Below the pieces are notes generated by a model. It worked only from the letters and a program-made list of their open reading frames with translations. It was not told where the DNA came from and made no database searches. A DNA stretch of 64,000 bases from Pseudomonas laurylsulfatiphila (GTDB lineage: Bacteria > Pseudomonadota > Gammaproteobacteria > Pseudomonadales > Pseudomonadaceae), in NCBI RefSeq assembly GCF_002934665.1, contig NZ_NIRS01000003.1, positions 310,001 to 374,000 of the forward strand. Reading direction: 5' to 3'. A program made the position numbers and the translations under genes. Each line of letters starts with the position of its first letter. Position 1 is the first letter of the stretch. Positions 1 to 10,083 of this stretch are shown here, one piece after another.

Positions 1-581
1 GCATTGGCTTGCGCGCGCAAGTGATTGAGCGGCACCACCAGCAGGCGGTACAGCCCGACGCAAAGTAACAGGGTGAACAATCCCGGAATCAGCCCGTTGG
101 TGATCACCCGCCAGAACAGCCGGTAGTGCCCGGGAACGAAGCGCTCAGGCAACTCGATCACCAGGCTGCCGGCGGACGGGTCACCAGGAAACGGCACACG
201 CATCCAGGGCCGGCCCTTTTTGTGGATGGGCCAATCCAGGCCGCGCAAAAAAGTCAGGCGTTCGACTTCCTTGTCCGTCAGCGATTGGTTGCTCAAGGAC
301 TGCAAATCCGCGCCGATGACACCCACCCAGCCTTTTTCCCGCTGATACATGCCTTGCAACCATTCATCGACACCGGCGCTCTGTGTCTGTTGCCATGCCT
401 GCTCAGCTTCGGCGGCATAGCGCGTCAGGGTGCCCCGCGCTTCATCCGAGAGGAACTGGTTGCGCACTTCCATGTAGCGTCCCCAGGACCAACTGAGCCA
501 GATCATCAGCAGACAGAACGCCACCAATAGGCAAGCAAGCTTCCAGAACAGCGAGTGCCTGCCCGGCAGGTTACATTTCAT
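1..581 (-). CDS. Two-component sensor histidine kinase, N-terminal part (cut by window edge)
   Basis: The frame reads open from its ATG to the left edge of the window, giving about 193 residues. It starts inside the end of the response-regulator gene (11-bp overlap), so the two are translationally coupled. A membrane segment follows the start (about residues 11-32, rich in L, C and W). A periplasmic region of about 120 residues follows, then a second membrane segment (about 165-183, ending LLLCVGLYRLLVVPL) that begins a HAMP-like region. The kinase core lies outside the window. Its position beside gacS matches the P. aeruginosa PA0929/PA0930 (PirR/PirS) pair, but that assignment is by synteny only and the signal is unknown. 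Confidence 0.85.
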   Translation of the reverse strand, partial: MKCNLPGRHSLFWKLACLLVAFCLLMIWLSWSWGRYMEVRNQFLSDEARGTLTRYAAEAEQAWQQTQSAGVDEWLQGMYQREKGWVGVIGADLQSLSNQSLTDKEVERLTFLRGLDWPIHKKGRPWMRVPFPGDPSAGSLVIELPERFVPGHYRLFWRVITNGLIPGLFTLLLCVGLYRLLVVPLNHLRAQAN

Positions 582-1290
582 CGGCGGCGCTCAGGATGTA
601 ACCCTTGCCCCAGACCGTGCGCACTTCGCGCTCGGTGTAGCCAATGGCCTTGAGCTTGCGGCGGATCTGGCTGATGTGCATGTCCAGGCTGCGGTCATGG
701 GCCGCGTAACCGCGCTGCAGCACCTGCTGATAAAGGAAGGCTTTGCTCAAGACTTCGTCGGCGCTGCGGTGCAGTGTCTCCAGCAATCGGTACTCGCTGC
801 GGGTCAGGCCGCCGGCCTGTTCGCCATAAAACACCTCGAAGCTTTCATCGTCGAAACGCAGGCTGTCCATCGAAGGGGCTGGCACCGCGGGGACGGGGCG
901 GCGGTCGAGGGCCACCCGCCGCAGGATGGCTTCAATGCGCACCCGCAACTCCACCATGCTGAAGGGCTTTGGCAGGTAATCGTCGGCCCCCAGGCGAAAG
1001 CCGCTGATGCGGTCGGCCTCGGCACCGAGGGCCGACATCAGCAACACCGGGGTGGTATGGCTCTGGCGCAATTGGGTCAGTACCGCCAGACCGTCCATGC
1101 CCGGCAGCAGAATATCCATCAGCACCACGTCGAAAGGTTGCCGCCGGGCCATGTCCAGGCCTTCCTGGCCGTTCTGGCACCAGGTCACCTGGAAGCCGCT
1201 GCGGTCCAGATGCTCATGCACGTAGGCGCCCAGCACGAGGTCGTCTTCGATGGACAGGATTCGGGGGAGGCTGGCAGTGATGGGAGTCAT
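571..1290 (-). CDS. OmpR/PhoB-family response regulator
   Basis: This is a 239-residue regulator with an N-terminal receiver domain: acidic pair E15-D16-D17, phosphoacceptor D59 in VLMDILLPGMDG, and a lysine in LPKPF. A C-terminal winged helix ends in KLKAIG..VRTVWGKGYIL. It should be phosphorylated by the kinase encoded just downstream, with which it overlaps. The ATG was chosen because the receiver fold starts ten residues later. The upstream in-frame extension has low-complexity, non-homologous sequence, and the ribosome site before this ATG is weak. Divergent from gacS. Synteny suggests the PA0929 (PirR) position, but the regulon cannot be told from the sequence. Confidence 0.9.
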   Translation of the reverse strand: MTPITASLPRILSIEDDLVLGAYVHEHLDRSGFQVTWCQNGQEGLDMARRQPFDVVLMDILLPGMDGLAVLTQLRQSHTTPVLLMSALGAEADRISGFRLGADDYLPKPFSMVELRVRIEAILRRVALDRRPVPAVPAPSMDSLRFDDESFEVFYGEQAGGLTRSEYRLLETLHRSADEVLSKAFLYQQVLQRGYAAHDRSLDMHISQIRRKLKAIGYTEREVRTVWGKGYILSAADEM

Positions 1291-1505
1291 GACTATCTGC
1301 AAATAATTCTCAGTTGAATGATTATTCAAGATTGCCTCGCCAGGGGCAACCCACTGCGTGGCTGGAGCGCCAATGAGCTGCGTGGGCCGACGAATGGCAG
1401 CAGCATTTTTACGAAGATTGCCCGCGAGCAAATCGCTACACTGCGCAAGTGCTGCATGGCGGATATTCGTGCAGGTCTATGAATAGCGGGATGCAGGAGA
1501 GATGC

Positions 1506-4259
1506 GTGCTCAAGAAACTGGGAATCAAAGGCCGCGTGCTGTTGCTGACCCTGTTGCCGACCAGCCTGATGGCGTTGGTGCTGGGGGGGTATTTTACCTG
1601 GATGCAACAGGCTGACCTGCAAACCCAACTCATGCAGCGCGGCGAAATGATCGCCGAGCAGTTGGCTCCCCTGGCGGCGCCAGCCATGGGCCATCAGGAC
1701 AACGAACTGCTCGAACGCATCGCCACCCAGGCCCTGGAACAAACCGACGTACGGGCCGTGACCTTCCTGGCTCCCGATCGCACGCTGCTGGCCCACGCCG
1801 GCCCGACCATGCTCAACCAGACGCCTTCCGGCGGTGGCACGCAGATGCTGCGCCGCAGTGGCAACGATGCGACCCGCTATCTGCTGCCGGTGTTCGGCAA
1901 ACACCGCAACCTGGCCGGAGACGTGATTCCCGAAGAAGCCGACCGCCTGCTGGGCTGGGTCGAACTGGAGCTGTCCCATAACAGCATGCTGTTGCGCGGT
2001 TACCGCAGCCTGTTCGCCAGCCTGATGTTGATCGCAGCCGGACTGATAGGTGCGGCACTGCTGGCCCTGCGCATGGGTCGCACGATCAACCGGCCACTGA
2101 GCCAGATCAAGCAGGCCGTAGCCCAACTCAAGGACGGCCATCTGGAAACCCGCTTGCCGCCCCTCGGCAGCCAGGAGCTGGACGAACTGGCCTCCGGCAT
2201 CAATCGCATGGCCGGCACCCTGCAAAACGCCCAGGAAGAATTGCAGCACAGCATCGACCAGGCCACCGAAGACGTGCGCCAGAACCTGGAAACCATCGAG
2301 ATCCAGAACATCGAGCTGGACCTGGCGCGCAAGGAAGCCCTGGAAGCGAGCCGGATCAAGTCCGAATTCCTGGCCAACATGAGTCACGAAATCCGCACGC
2401 CGCTCAACGGCATTCTCGGTTTCACCCACCTGTTGCAAAAAAGCGAGCTCACCCCACGCCAGCTCGACTACCTGGGTACCATCGAAAAATCCGCCGACAG
2501 CCTGCTGGGCATCATCAACGAGATTCTCGACTTCTCGAAAATCGAGGCCGGCAAGCTGGTGCTCGACCATATTCCGTTCAACCTGCGCGACCTGCTGCAG
2601 GACACCCTGACCATCCTCGCCCCCGCCGCCCACGCCAAGCAGCTGGAACTGGTGAGCCTGGTGTACCGGGACACGCCGCTGTCCCTGGTCGGCGACCCGC
2701 TGCGGCTCAAGCAGATCCTGACGAACCTGGTGAGCAACGCAATCAAGTTCACCCGTGAAGGCACCATCGTCGCCCGTGCCATGCTCGAAGAAGAGCACGA
2801 AGACACCGTGCAACTGCGCATCAGCATTCAGGACACCGGCATCGGTCTGTCCAACCAGGACGTGCGCGCGCTGTTCCAGGCCTTCAGCCAGGCCGACAAC
2901 TCGCTGTCGCGGCAACCCGGCGGCACGGGCCTCGGCCTGGTGATTTCCAAGCGCCTGATCGAACAGATGGGCGGCGAAATCGGCGTCGACAGCACCCCCG
3001 GGGAAGGCTCGGAGTTCTGGATCAGCCTGAGCCTGCCGAAAGCCCGCGACGATGCCGAAGACCTGCCCGCCGCGCCCCTGCTCGGACGTCGGGTGGCGGT
3101 GCTGGAAAACCACGAACTGGCCCGGCAGGCGTTGCAGCATCAACTGGAAGACTGCGGCCTGAGCACCACGCCGTTCAATACCCTGGAAAGCCTGACCAAT
3201 GGCGTCACCGCCGCCCACCAGACCGATCAGGCGATCGACCTCGCCGTGCTCGGCATCACCAGCAACGACATGCCGCCGGAACGCCTCAACCAGCACATCT
3301 GGGACCTCGAACACCTTGGCTGCAAAGTGCTGGTGCTGTGCCCGACCACGGAGCAGACGCTGTTCCACCTTTCCGTGCCCAACCCCCACAGCCAGCTCCA
3401 GGCGAAACCGGCCTGTACCCGCAAACTGCGACGCTCCCTGTCTGACCTGGTCAGCCCGCGCCCGATGCGCAGCGAGCCCGGCGAACCGGTGTCCAGCCGT
3501 GCACCGAAGGTGCTGTGCGTCGATGACAACCCGGCCAACCTGATGCTGGTGCAGACCCTGCTCGAAGACATGGGCGCCAAGGTGCTCGCGGTGGAAAGTG
3601 GTTATGCCGCCGTCAAGGCGGTACAGAACGAGACATTCGATCTGGTATTGATGGACGTGCAGATGCCCGGCATGGACGGCCGCCAGAGCACCGAGGCGAT
3701 TCGCCAGTGGGAAAGCGAGCGGCATTGCACACCGTTGCCGATCGTGGCCCTCACCGCCCACGCCATGGCCAACGAAAAACGCGCACTGCTGCAAAGCGGC
3801 ATGGACGACTACCTGACCAAACCGATCAGCGAACGACAATTGGCCCAGGTGGTGCTGAAGTGGAGCGGCCTGGCGCTGCGCAATCACAGCCCGGAGCGCT
3901 CCGGCGATGGGCACGCCGGCGCCCATGACCTGTTGGTGCTCGACCACGAGGAAGGATTGCGCCTGGCCGCCGGCAAGGCTGATCTGGCCGCAGACATGCT
4001 GGCGATGCTGCTCGCCTCCCTGGAAGCAGACCGCGAAGCCATCCGCCTGGCTCAGCAGAGCAATGACCACAACGCCCTGATCGAACGGGTCCATCGCCTG
4101 CATGGCGCGACACGCTACTGCGGCGTGCCGCAATTGCGTGCGGCCTGCCAACGCAGCGAAACCTTGCTCAAGCAACAGGACCCGAAAGCCAGCGTGGCAC
4201 TGGACGAGCTCGACCGGGCGATCAATCGCCTGGCAGCCCACGCGCGAATGAACGCTTGA
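1506..4259 (+). CDS. gacS: Hybrid sensor kinase GacS of the Gac/Rsm pathway
   Basis: This 917-residue tripartite kinase phosphorylates GacA and so controls the small RNAs that titrate RsmA/RsmE, which govern secondary metabolism, biofilm and motility. Order: N-terminal membrane helix (VLLLTLLPTSLMALVLGGYF), periplasmic loop, second membrane segment near residue 185, HAMP, HisKA with H294 in MSHEIRTPLNG, HATPase_c (GGTGLGLVISKR), degenerate receiver, true receiver with D717 (LVLMDVQMPGMDG), and HPt with H863 (HRLHGATRY). The GTG start is preferred over upstream ATGs because AGGAGA lies 6-7 bases before it and GacS proteins begin with (V/M)LKKLGIKGR. All phosphorelay residues are present, so the gene looks functional. 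ldhA follows, as in other pseudomonads. Confidence 0.97.
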   Translation: MLKKLGIKGRVLLLTLLPTSLMALVLGGYFTWMQQADLQTQLMQRGEMIAEQLAPLAAPAMGHQDNELLERIATQALEQTDVRAVTFLAPDRTLLAHAGPTMLNQTPSGGGTQMLRRSGNDATRYLLPVFGKHRNLAGDVIPEEADRLLGWVELELSHNSMLLRGYRSLFASLMLIAAGLIGAALLALRMGRTINRPLSQIKQAVAQLKDGHLETRLPPLGSQELDELASGINRMAGTLQNAQEELQHSIDQATEDVRQNLETIEIQNIELDLARKEALEASRIKSEFLANMSHEIRTPLNGILGFTHLLQKSELTPRQLDYLGTIEKSADSLLGIINEILDFSKIEAGKLVLDHIPFNLRDLLQDTLTILAPAAHAKQLELVSLVYRDTPLSLVGDPLRLKQILTNLVSNAIKFTREGTIVARAMLEEEHEDTVQLRISIQDTGIGLSNQDVRALFQAFSQADNSLSRQPGGTGLGLVISKRLIEQMGGEIGVDSTPGEGSEFWISLSLPKARDDAEDLPAAPLLGRRVAVLENHELARQALQHQLEDCGLSTTPFNTLESLTNGVTAAHQTDQAIDLAVLGITSNDMPPERLNQHIWDLEHLGCKVLVLCPTTEQTLFHLSVPNPHSQLQAKPACTRKLRRSLSDLVSPRPMRSEPGEPVSSRAPKVLCVDDNPANLMLVQTLLEDMGAKVLAVESGYAAVKAVQNETFDLVLMDVQMPGMDGRQSTEAIRQWESERHCTPLPIVALTAHAMANEKRALLQSGMDDYLTKPISERQLAQVVLKWSGLALRNHSPERSGDGHAGAHDLLVLDHEEGLRLAAGKADLAADMLAMLLASLEADREAIRLAQQSNDHNALIERVHRLHGATRYCGVPQLRAACQRSETLLKQQDPKASVALDELDRAINRLAAHARMNA

Positions 4260-4310
4260 TGCAGCGCAATCGTGGGAATCAAATATCAGCGTAAGCTCAC
4301 CACCTACTCT

Positions 4311-4336
4311 GTAGGAGCTGGCTTGCCAGCTCCTAC
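4311..4336. repeat. REP-type palindrome (GTAGGAGCTGGC class)
   Basis: Two perfect 12-base arms (GTAGGAGCTGGC / GCCAGCTCCTAC) flank a TT centre between gacS and ldhA. The same sequence class recurs near 8,350 and 30,050. A single palindrome close to the ldhA ribosome site could also form an mRNA hairpin in the gacS-ldhA intergenic transcript. Confidence 0.85.
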
Positions 4337-4359
4337 TGGAACGAGGCAAAGAGGAAATG

Positions 4360-5352
4360 ATGCGTACGATTCTTTTCAGCAGCCAGAACTACGACATCGA
4401 CAGCTTTCTCGCGGCCGGGCAACCGGCCGGCATCGAGCTGCAATTTCAGCCGGCGCGCCTGAGCCTCGACACGGTAGCGCTCGCCCAAGGGTATGAAGTG
4501 GTCTGCGCGTTCATCAATGATGACCTCGGTGCGGCAGTGCTCGAGCGCCTGGCCGCTGGAGGCACTCGCCTGATCGCCCTGCGCTCGGCGGGTTACAACC
4601 ACGTCGACTTGCCAACGGCAAAACGTCTGGGACTGGCTATCGTACGCGTCCCGGCCTATTCGCCCCACGCCGTGGCCGAACACGCAGTGGCACTGATCCT
4701 CGCACTCAACCGCCGCTTGCCCCGCGCCTACAACCGCACCCGCGAAGGGGATTTCAGGCTGCAAGGGCTGACCGGTTTCGACCTGGTGGGCAAGACGGTC
4801 GGCGTGGTCGGCACCGGGCAGATCGGCGCCACCTTCGCCAAAATCATGAACGGTTTTGGCTGCCGGTTACTGGCCTATGACCCCTCCCCCAACCCGCAGG
4901 TCGAAGCCTTGGGCGCGCGCTACCTGAGCCTGCCGCAACTGCTGGCCGAATCGCAGATCATCAGCCTGCACTGCCCGCTCAACGAGCAGAGCAAGCACTT
5001 GATCAACCGTGAATCACTGGCGCACATGCAGCCGGGCGCGATGCTGATCAATACCGGACGTGGCGGCCTGGTGGACACTCCGGCGCTGATCGACGCGTTG
5101 AAAGACGGTCGCCTCGGCTATCTGGGGCTGGACGTGTATGAGGAGGAGGCGCAACTGTTCTTCGAGGACCGTTCCGACTTGCCGTTGCAAGACGATGTGC
5201 TGGCCCGGTTGCTGACCTTTCCTAACGTGATCGTCACCGCGCACCAGGCCTTTCTGACCCACGAAGCGCTGGACGCGATTGCCTCCACCACGTTGCGCAA
5301 CATCGCCGCCTGGGTGGCGGGCACGCCGGAAAACCTGGTCACGGGAGACTGA
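4360..5352 (+). CDS. ldhA: D-lactate dehydrogenase (2-hydroxyacid dehydrogenase family)
   Basis: This 330-residue cytoplasmic NAD-dependent dehydrogenase interconverts pyruvate and D-lactate. The nucleotide-binding motif is GVVGTGQIG (about residues 149-157). The catalytic residues are the Arg in NTGRGGLVD, the Glu in the DVYEEEAQLF stretch and the His in VTAHQAFLT. It follows gacS in the same direction, an arrangement conserved in Pseudomonas. Two ATGs are adjacent. The second is preferred because GAGG lies five bases before it and only two before the first. Length is normal for the family. Confidence 0.93.
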   Translation: MRTILFSSQNYDIDSFLAAGQPAGIELQFQPARLSLDTVALAQGYEVVCAFINDDLGAAVLERLAAGGTRLIALRSAGYNHVDLPTAKRLGLAIVRVPAYSPHAVAEHAVALILALNRRLPRAYNRTREGDFRLQGLTGFDLVGKTVGVVGTGQIGATFAKIMNGFGCRLLAYDPSPNPQVEALGARYLSLPQLLAESQIISLHCPLNEQSKHLINRESLAHMQPGAMLINTGRGGLVDTPALIDALKDGRLGYLGLDVYEEEAQLFFEDRSDLPLQDDVLARLLTFPNVIVTAHQAFLTHEALDAIASTTLRNIAAWVAGTPENLVTGD

Positions 5353-5429
5353 AACGGATCGAAGGTCATCGGCCTGCGCGATGCGGCATGCAAGCCCGTG
5401 CTAGCATATCGCGCATATTTGGAGGACCC

Positions 5430-5864
5430 ATGGTCGAACACGATTTCCGCTACAGCCTGATGAACCCGCAACACACCCTCACCGAATGCCGCGCCCTGGT
5501 GCCGGGGCGCTATCAGGTCACCGGCAACGGTGGCTCGATTCGCAACAACGACGTGCTGGTCGTGACCCTCAAGGGTGCCAAGGACTTGTCCATGCGCCTG
5601 ACCGTCGAAACGGTTCGCCACCTGATCAATCCGCCCGGCCAATGGGTCGCGGTGGCCAGCGGCCCGGTGTTCGGCGAACTGGCGATCCATACCTGGCAAG
5701 TGAACTGCGACAGCTGCGCCAAAGCGCTGAGCTTCGAGTTCGCCGTCGACGCCAAGCTGGGCAACAAGGCCGAAAAACCTGCCGCCACCGCGCGCATTGC
5801 CGAGCTGGGCTGGACCACCGTCGGCGAGAAACACCTGTGCCCGAAATGCCAGGAGCCTGCGTGA
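5430..5864 (+). CDS. Conserved hypothetical protein with C-terminal zinc-ribbon-like cysteines
   Basis: This 144-residue soluble protein has no recognised catalytic motif. Four cysteines sit in two CxxC pairs (CDSCAK near residue 92 and CPKC near the C-terminus), the spacing expected of a structural zinc site. A GGAGG ribosome site five bases upstream fixes the ATG. An in-frame upstream ATG has no such site. Its stop overlaps the start of the next gene (ATGA), so the two are probably co-translated. It lies in the gacS-ldhA neighbourhood conserved in pseudomonads. Function unknown. Confidence 0.85.
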   Translation: MVEHDFRYSLMNPQHTLTECRALVPGRYQVTGNGGSIRNNDVLVVTLKGAKDLSMRLTVETVRHLINPPGQWVAVASGPVFGELAIHTWQVNCDSCAKALSFEFAVDAKLGNKAEKPAATARIAELGWTTVGEKHLCPKCQEPA

Positions 5865-6268
5865 TGAAACGCCTCGCCCTGAGCGCGATGGCCGGTGCCA
5901 GCCTGCTGGGCTGCGCCGCCGAGCCGGTGCAGCTTGAACACAATCGCAGCTACATCCTGGAGTGGATCGGCGAGCGGCCGCTGATGGACTACAGCCACCT
6001 GACCATCACGCTCGGTGAAGATGGCCGGGCCTACGGCAATGGCGGCTGCAACCACTGGTTCGCGCCGTACACCCTGGATGGCGACAAACTGACCTTCGGC
6101 AAAATCGGCAGCACCCGCAAACTGTGCGCGCCGGCGCTGATGGAGCAGGAAAAACGCTTCCTGCAGGCCCTGGAAAACGTCCAGCGCTGGGACGTCTCCC
6201 CGATCGAGCAGATGCGCTTCTGGCCAGCCGAAGGCAAGCCGCTGCGTTGGTGGCGTGAAGAGGGTTGA
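5864..6268 (+). CDS. META-domain (HslJ-like) lipoprotein
   Basis: This 134-residue predicted lipoprotein has a short signal peptide ending in a lipobox (ASLLGC), so Cys17 would be acylated. The mature part resembles META/HslJ domains, with NGGCNHWFAPYTLDGDKLTFG and a later LCAPALMEQEKRFLQAL. This family is found in envelope proteins linked to stress resistance. The start overlaps the preceding stop (ATGA), pointing to translational coupling. A REP inverted pair that can act as a terminator lies just after the stop. Confidence 0.85.
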   Translation: MKRLALSAMAGASLLGCAAEPVQLEHNRSYILEWIGERPLMDYSHLTITLGEDGRAYGNGGCNHWFAPYTLDGDKLTFGKIGSTRKLCAPALMEQEKRFLQALENVQRWDVSPIEQMRFWPAEGKPLRWWREEG

Positions 6269-6274
6269 TCCGCA

Positions 6275-6352
6275 AAAAAGATCGCAGCCTTCGGCAGCTC
6301 CTACAGGATTAGACGTAAACCTGTAGGAGCTGCCGAAGGCTGCGATCTTTTG
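6275..6352. repeat. REP inverted pair (GTAGGAGCTGCCGAAGGCTGCGATC class)
   Basis: Two inverted copies of a roughly 30-base unit face each other across a 16-base spacer (arms AAAGATCGCAGCCTTCGGCA... and the complement), between convergent genes. The long hairpin, with A and T runs at its ends, may stop transcription from both sides. The same class recurs near 10,130. Confidence 0.85.
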
Positions 6353-6354
6353 CC

Positions 6355-6822
6355 TTAATTTTTAGCCTGCAACGCCTCAAGCTTCGCCATCACCCCCGCC
6401 GCCGTCTGTTCACCCATCAACTGCTCACGTACCTTGCCCTTGTCATCGATGATGTAGGTCACCGGCAATGCCTCGCTGCGCGGCAATTCGAACAATTCGG
6501 CAGGATCCTGGGCCAACACCGTGAACTTGATCCCCAGTTTCTCGCTCGCGCCCTTCAGTTCCTGCCCCTGGACGTTGTCGAAGTTAACCCCGAACACACC
6601 GATTTTCTTGTCCTTGAGTTGCTCGGCCAGGGTGTTCAACTCCGGAATCTCGGTACGGCAGGGTCCGCACCATTCTGCCCAGTAGTTGAGTACCAGCCAT
6701 TTGCCGTCCAGTCGGTCGGCGGCGATCTTGTGGCCGTCCTGGTCGATGCCATAGTCATTCCCGCAGCCCCCCAGCATCAACGCTCCGATAATCGCCAATG
6801 CTGCTGCCAGTCGCCTTGTCAT
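6355..6822 (-). CDS. TlpA/ResA-type thiol-disulfide lipoprotein
   Basis: This 155-residue thioredoxin-fold protein is anchored to the envelope by a lipobox (ALMLGGC). The redox motif WCGPC lies in YWAEWCGPCRTEIP, and the cis-Pro is in ALPVTYIID. The AhpC-TSA-like insert GVFGVNFDNVQGQELK fits the TlpA subfamily rather than DsbA. It probably reduces disulfides in the periplasm. The ATG is preceded by AAGGA. It is convergent with the META lipoprotein and divergent from arsC, a context seen in other pseudomonads. Confidence 0.9.
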   Translation of the reverse strand: MTRRLAAALAIIGALMLGGCGNDYGIDQDGHKIAADRLDGKWLVLNYWAEWCGPCRTEIPELNTLAEQLKDKKIGVFGVNFDNVQGQELKGASEKLGIKFTVLAQDPAELFELPRSEALPVTYIIDDKGKVREQLMGEQTAAGVMAKLEALQAKN

Positions 6823-6936
6823 GTCGTGTTCCTTGTCAAAAATTGAATACGCCTGCGACCCATCGCCTCTCACGGTTCTGGATTGCGCGCTGCACAGTTA
6901 GAATAGCCGCCACCTTACGCAAGATGCGACCCGCTC

Positions 6937-7883
<947 letters not shown>

Positions 7884-7884
7884 A

Positions 7885-8310
7885 GTGGCCAGGAAGCCGA
7901 AGATTCTCCCCGCCATTGACTGGCTCGAACCGCGGGTGCGGGCGATGCGCGTCATCAGCCTGCTGTGCTTTTTGGGGCTGGTGGGCCTGCTGTGCGTCTA
8001 CTACCTGCTGATCGCCGACCTGCATGGCGCCCGGCCATGGGTGATTCTGCTGATCGAACTGGTGCCACTGCTGATACTGGCACCGGGCATGATCGTCGGC
8101 AGTCCTCGCGGGCATTCATGGATGTGCTTTGTGGTGAACCTGTATTTCATCAAGGGCGCATTGGCCGCTTATGACCCGAACCGGCAGATTTTCGGTTTGC
8201 TGGAGATGGCCGCAAGCCTGGCGGTGTTCTGCTCGGCGTTGCTGTATGTGCGCTGGCGGTATCAGCTGAACCGCAAGCTGGCGGGTGAAGGCGAGATTTC
8301 CGTCGCCTGA
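7885..8310 (+). CDS. DUF2069 inner-membrane protein
   Basis: This 141-residue protein has a basic N-terminus and four likely membrane segments (near residues 21-41, 50-68, 75-95 and 105-122). It belongs to the DUF2069 family, whose members sit beside wrbA in pseudomonads. The GTG start one base after the wrbA stop is chosen because GGAG lies eight bases upstream. An in-frame ATG further up lies within wrbA. No function is known. The quinone reductase next door suggests, but does not prove, a link to membrane redox. Confidence 0.85.
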   Translation: MARKPKILPAIDWLEPRVRAMRVISLLCFLGLVGLLCVYYLLIADLHGARPWVILLIELVPLLILAPGMIVGSPRGHSWMCFVVNLYFIKGALAAYDPNRQIFGLLEMAASLAVFCSALLYVRWRYQLNRKLAGEGEISVA

Positions 8311-8315
8311 TCGGG

Positions 8316-8388
8316 CCTCATCGCTGGCAAGCCAGCTCCTACAGAAGGTATGGTGCTTTTGTAGGAGCTGGCTTGCCAGCGATTGAGG
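8316..8388. repeat. REP inverted pair (GTAGGAGCTGGC class)
   Basis: Two facing copies of a unit of about 26 bases (core CGCTGGCAAGCCAGCTCCTAC) separated by a short AT-richer spacer. It lies between the convergent DUF2069 and glycosylase genes. Confidence 0.85.
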
Positions 8389-8398
8389 CGACTGGGTC

Positions 8399-9073
8399 TC
8401 AATGATTGACGGTGTACGCCAGCATCATCGAAATCTGGCTCATCGGCCGCCCGCCACTTTCCGCATGCCACTGGTTGAACACGTCCTGCACCAACGCCAG
8501 GTCGCGCAGACTGCTCGGCACCTTGTCGATGATTTCCTGTGCATTCAAAGCCGCGACCACGTCGTAGCTCGGCACAAAGGTGTCCTTGCCGATCATCCGC
8601 AGGAAGCGCGGGGCTGACAGGCCACCCAACTGATGCCCGCGTTTTTTCAGGAAGGTCCAGAGCCCGACGATATCGGTCACCGGCCAGTCGGCGATCAGTT
8701 CGCCGAAGCTGCCCTTCTCATGGGCCACGTCCAGTACGAACTGTGCATTGCGCGGCACACTCTTGAGCTTGCCCAGGTGCCGGATGATCCGCGTGTCCTG
8801 CATCAGGCGCTCAAGGTGCTCGGCGCTCATCAGCACGACTTTTTCCGGGTCGAACCCGAAAAACACTTCTTCGAAGGCTGGCCACTTGGCGTCCACCAGG
8901 CTGTGCTTGAGCCCGGCGCGGAATACCCGGAGCGCCATCATCGAAAGGTAGCGATCGTCGCTGATCTTGCGCAATTGCGCCGGGGTTTTGGGAACGGGCA
9001 GGTGGGCTTCCAGTTCAGCCGCCGAACCGAAGCGGTTCAGGCAGTATTCATTGAGCCACTTGTAATCGCGCAT
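8399..9073 (-). CDS. DNA-3-methyladenine glycosylase I-like protein
   Basis: This 224-residue protein of the adenine_glyco (Tag) superfamily would remove 3-methyladenine from DNA. Supporting features are the helical segments YLSMMALRVFRAGLKHS and WPAFEEVFFGFDPEKV, and the IIRHLGKLKSVPRNAQ region matching the Tag substrate pocket. The usual N-terminal zinc-binding Cys/His cluster of E. coli Tag is not evident, so this is the divergent Tag-like branch common in pseudomonads. An AGGAG ribosome site precedes the ATG. Single-gene unit flanked by REP elements on both sides. Confidence 0.82.
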   Translation of the reverse strand: MRDYKWLNEYCLNRFGSAAELEAHLPVPKTPAQLRKISDDRYLSMMALRVFRAGLKHSLVDAKWPAFEEVFFGFDPEKVVLMSAEHLERLMQDTRIIRHLGKLKSVPRNAQFVLDVAHEKGSFGELIADWPVTDIVGLWTFLKKRGHQLGGLSAPRFLRMIGKDTFVPSYDVVAALNAQEIIDKVPSSLRDLALVQDVFNQWHAESGGRPMSQISMMLAYTVNH

Positions 9074-9106
9074 GCCCTCTCCTGAGGATTGAAACGAAAA
9101 ACCATT

Positions 9107-9193
9107 GTAGGAGCGAGCCTGCTCGCGATGGCGTCGTGTCAGTCAATACTGAAGTGTCTGACAGACCGCTATCGCGAGCAGGCTCGCTCCTAC
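9107..9193. repeat. REP inverted pair (GTAGGAGCGAGCCTGCTCGCGA class)
   Basis: Two facing copies of GTAGGAGCGAGCCTGCTCG with a spacer of about 45 bases lie between two minus-strand genes. This is the most frequent class in the window, recurring near 11,690, 15,830, 20,540 and 26,740. Confidence 0.88.
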
Positions 9194-9201
9194 CGTTTTA
9201 A

Positions 9202-10026
9202 TCAGAGGTTGACCACGTTGACGAAGCGCGATGCGGCGCTTTCGTCGATCTTGAGGCTGGTGAAGTCAAACAGGTTGCGGTCCGCCAGTTGCGACGGGAT
9301 CACGTTCTGCAGGCTGCGGAAAATGCTCTCGGTACGGCCCGGGGTCTTGCGTTCCCAGTCCTGCAGCATCTCCTTGACCACCTGACGCTGCAGGTTTTCC
9401 TGGGAACCACAGAGGTTGCACGGAATGATCGGGAATTGCTTGAAGTCCGAGTAGGCCTGGATGTCTTTTTCGTTGCAGTAGGCCAGCGGGCGGATCACCA
9501 CGTTTCGACCATCGTCGGCGCGCAGCTTCGGCGGCATGGCTTTGAGCGAACCGTTGAAGAACATGTTCAGGAAGAACGTTTCGACGATGTCGTCGCGGTG
9601 GTGACCCAAGGCCATCTTGGTCGCGCCAATTTCATCGGCAAAGGTGTAGAGCGTGCCGCGACGCAGGCGCGAGCACAGCGAGCACGTGGTCTTGCCTTCC
9701 GGAATCAGCTCCTTGACCACCGAATACGTGTCTTTCTCGACGATGTGGTAATCGATACCCAGCTCTTTCAGGTAGGCCGGCAGCACATGCTCCGGGAAGC
9801 CCGGCTGCTTCTGGTCCATGTTCACGGCCACGATCTCGAACTTGATCGGCGCGACCTTCTGCAAGTGCATCAGCACATCGAGCATGGTGTAGCTGTCCTT
9901 GCCACCGGACAGGCAGACCATGACCTTGTCGCCGTCTTCAATCATGTTGAAATCGGCAACCGCCTCACCGGCCTGTCGGCGAAGGCGCTTTTGCAGTTTG
10001 TTCTGGTTGACCGTGAGAGTGCCCAT
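9202..10026 (-). CDS. ttcA: tRNA 2-thiocytidine biosynthesis protein TtcA
   Basis: This 274-residue enzyme thiolates C32 of certain tRNAs using ATP and a [4Fe-4S] cluster. The PP-loop SGGKDS is at residues 40-45. The cluster ligand pairs are C115-x2-C118 (CSLC) and C203-x2-C206 (CNLC). [10 protein letters not shown] adds the second ATP contact. The ATG was chosen because family members start MGTL(T/S)[12 protein letters not shown]. The upstream in-frame extension lies in REP-derived sequence. It is not in an operon. Confidence 0.95.
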   Translation of the reverse strand: MGTLTVNQNKLQKRLRRQAGEAVADFNMIEDGDKVMVCLSGGKDSYTMLDVLMHLQKVAPIKFEIVAVNMDQKQPGFPEHVLPAYLKELGIDYHIVEKDTYSVVKELIPEGKTTCSLCSRLRRGTLYTFADEIGATKMALGHHRDDIVETFFLNMFFNGSLKAMPPKLRADDGRNVVIRPLAYCNEKDIQAYSDFKQFPIIPCNLCGSQENLQRQVVKEMLQDWERKTPGRTESIFRSLQNVIPSQLADRNLFDFTSLKIDESAASRFVNVVNL

Positions 10027-10083
10027 GACGCGAAATCCGTGAGGTGTGACGAAAGGCGGGCATTTTACGCAAAAAATCGACCC

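Noticed and set aside
1326..4349. A 1,007-codon open frame antisense to gacS
   Set aside because: It mirrors the third-codon bias of gacS, has no ribosome site and a low-complexity His/Gln/Ala-rich product. gacS has all expected motifs.
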